Assembly: GCA_003130875.1 (NCBI GenBank)
Contig: QEXY01000103.1
Location: 1-35,472 of the forward strand
Length of the DNA: 35,472 nucleotides
Reading direction: 5' to 3'
From: Ardenticatenia bacterium
GTDB taxonomy: Bacteria; Chloroflexota; Anaerolineae; 4572-78; NAK82
Numbering within the stretch: the stretch's first letter is position 1; each line of letters begins with the position of its first letter. Below the pieces are notes generated by a model. The model was not told the origin of the DNA, made no database searches, and saw only the letters and a list, made by a program, of their open reading frames with translations. Shown here piece after piece: positions 34,440-35,472 of the stretch. Made by a program: the position numbers and the translations under genes.

Positions 34440-34592
34440 AAGGCGATGGTCTCCCTGAAAACCCAGCTTTTAAGTGCATCCAAGAAGAGATAAACCTTGC
34501 CTGCATCGGGCATCTCAGGTCATAGATAGGCCCCAAAAAGTCGTTCTAAAGAAGGCAAAAACAAAATTGTCCGCTTTTTCCCTGTGCCAAAC

Positions 34593-34620
34593 TGGACAGA
34601 AACTAGAGATGTGTTATAAT
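34593..34620 (+). promoter_or_regulatory. Promoter for the downstream sugar ABC binding protein
   Basis: TGGACA (34593-34598), a 16-base spacer, and a perfect TATAAT (34615-34620). The next gene starts at 34793. Between 34440 and this promoter I see no gene. Confidence 0.7.
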
Positions 34621-34634
34621 ATATAAGCGGTTAA

Positions 34635-34657
34635 TGGTGAATGGTCACCACTGTGAC
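34635..34657. promoter_or_regulatory. Three interleaved half-sites after the -10, likely operator
   Basis: TGGTGA-ATGG-TCACCA (34635-34650) is a perfect inverted repeat, and GTCAC-CACT-GTGAC (34644-34657) is a second one sharing the middle arm. The cores GTGA, TCAC, GTGA recur every 8 bases. A dimeric repressor could bind either pair, or the RNA could fold two ways. Confidence 0.55.
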
Positions 34658-34792
34658 GAGCTATGTCGGTAAGGATTTGAAAGGAGGTGGTGCCTAGGGA
34701 AATTCAGGTTGTCTCATATGTGGCACCTGGTATGTACCCGCTGTGCATGCCTGCAAAGGCGCATTTTGGTTTAAAGCAAAGGAGGAACGGCA

Positions 34793-35472
34793 ATGAAAAG
34801 GGTATACCTGTGTGTCAGCTTGTTCATAATCCTTTCTCTGTTTGTGTTGCCACTAAGTGTGCTGGCGAAGGGGGCCGATCAAGAGAGCGGCAAGGAGCTG
34901 ATCGTTTATCACTGGTGGACTGCCGGTGGTGAGCGAGAGGCGATGAACAAGATCTTCGAGTGGTTCAACAAGAAGAACCCTGACATCAAGATCGTGGATA
35001 ACCCCATCGCCGGTGGTGGCGGGATCACGCTTAAGACGGTGCTACTGGGTTTGTTGGCCGCTAAAATGCCCCCCGACACCTTCCAGTCCCTGAGCGGCGC
35101 CGAGTTGAAAATGTATGTCGACGGCAACTATATCGACCCAGTCGACGATATCTGGCAGGCCAACAATCTGGACGCTAACTATCCGCCTGTGATCGGCCGG
35201 ATGACCTTGTTCAACGGCCATCATTATGGCATCCCGATGAATGCGCACCGCGCCAACTGGCTCTTCTATAGCAAGAAGCTCTTTGACGAGTTGGGACTGC
35301 AGCCACCTCAGGACGTGGACGAGATGATCGCGGCCGCCAAGACGATCAAGGAGAAGAAGCCGGATGTCGCCCCCATTGGTATTGGCACACGCGAGAAGTG
35401 GCCGGCTGTCTTCTTGTTTGACGTGGTGTTGTTGTCAGTGGGCGGCCCAGATGCTTACGAGAAGTTCTATAC
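34793..35472 (+). CDS. Sugar ABC transporter substrate-binding protein, 3' end cut by the window
   Basis: The first 226 codons of a family-1 binding protein are visible and the frame is open at the edge. It has a Sec signal (VYLCVSLFIILSLFVLPLSVLA with a cleavage-like LAKG), then ELIVYHWWTAGGEREAMNKI, AGGGGITLKTVLLGLLA, FNGHHYGIPMNAHRANWLFY and FDELGLQPPQDVDEMIAAA. This is the pattern of glucose- or mannose-type (GtsA-like) binding proteins. The ATG at 34793 has AAAGGAGG 7 bases upstream. A leader of about 170 bases with an operator precedes it, so it is probably the first gene of a regulated sugar importer operon outside the window. Confidence 0.9.
   Translation, partial: MKRVYLCVSLFIILSLFVLPLSVLAKGADQESGKELIVYHWWTAGGEREAMNKIFEWFNKKNPDIKIVDNPIAGGGGITLKTVLLGLLAAKMPPDTFQSLSGAELKMYVDGNYIDPVDDIWQANNLDANYPPVIGRMTLFNGHHYGIPMNAHRANWLFYSKKLFDELGLQPPQDVDEMIAAAKTIKEKKPDVAPIGIGTREKWPAVFLFDVVLLSVGGPDAYEKFY

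Noticed and set aside
34687-34932. Open frame from GTG at 34687 running into the binding-protein gene
   Set aside because: It overlaps the well-supported gene at 34793 by 140 bases in another frame, its start is inside the Shine-Dalgarno run, and its residues show no pattern.

Overview
The window (about 35.5 kb, GC-rich) looks like a chromosomal segment of a Chloroflexota-like bacterium, probably an anaerobic or microaerobic one. This rests on gene content only: folate-dependent TrmFO, a selenocysteine-synthesis gene, a complex I-like antiporter subunit, several sugar and peptide-type ABC importers, and many non-pyrrolysine MttB-family methyltransferases. There is no rRNA or tRNA to confirm it, so the taxon is an inference. 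No CRISPR array, prophage or complete insertion sequence was seen.

Region 1 (1-4.8 kb) is housekeeping: the 3' end of a NuoN/Mrp-like membrane subunit; a leftward operon of a small membrane protein, selA and rsmI behind a good promoter; and a divergent trmFO. Region 2 (4.8-9.1 kb) is a leftward cluster of glycerol kinase, a first MttB-family protein and a cystathionine gamma-synthase-type PLP enzyme. Region 3 (9.1-10.0 kb) is a gene-poor leader. It holds a 90-bp element with 15-bp terminal inverted repeats and an exact 8-bp target duplication (a MITE-like insertion), then a strong promoter with a palindromic operator.

Region 4 (10.0-18.0 kb) is a rightward carbohydrate operon: a Tat-exported binding protein, two permeases with no ATPase, an SDR oxidoreductase whose catalytic Lys is Asn, a DUF4432-type mutarotase-like protein, an SMP-30/gluconolactonase-like protein, and a split transketolase with its two halves in inverted order. 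It probably imports a sugar or sugar acid, oxidises and hydrolyses it, and moves a C2 unit into the pentose phosphate pool.

Region 5 (18.1-33.2 kb) is the most unusual part. A strong promoter precedes a fucose/arabinose-isomerase-like protein, a fused two-domain oligopeptide-type ABC ATPase, its binding protein and two permeases. Then come three MttB-family methyltransferase paralogues (the first broken by two single-base frameshifts), two uroporphyrinogen-decarboxylase-family proteins with a shared variant HSDGN site, and a DUF89 metal-dependent phosphatase-like protein with its own promoter. I read this as an import-and-demethylation island for an unknown methylated compound. It contains no corrinoid protein or corrinoid-reactivating enzyme, so these must be elsewhere, or the chemistry differs from the classic systems.

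Region 6 (33.2-35.5 kb) has a leftward YjbQ-family gene, a divergent SDR gene, a regulated promoter region with three interleaved half-sites, and the start of another sugar ABC binding protein that runs off the window.
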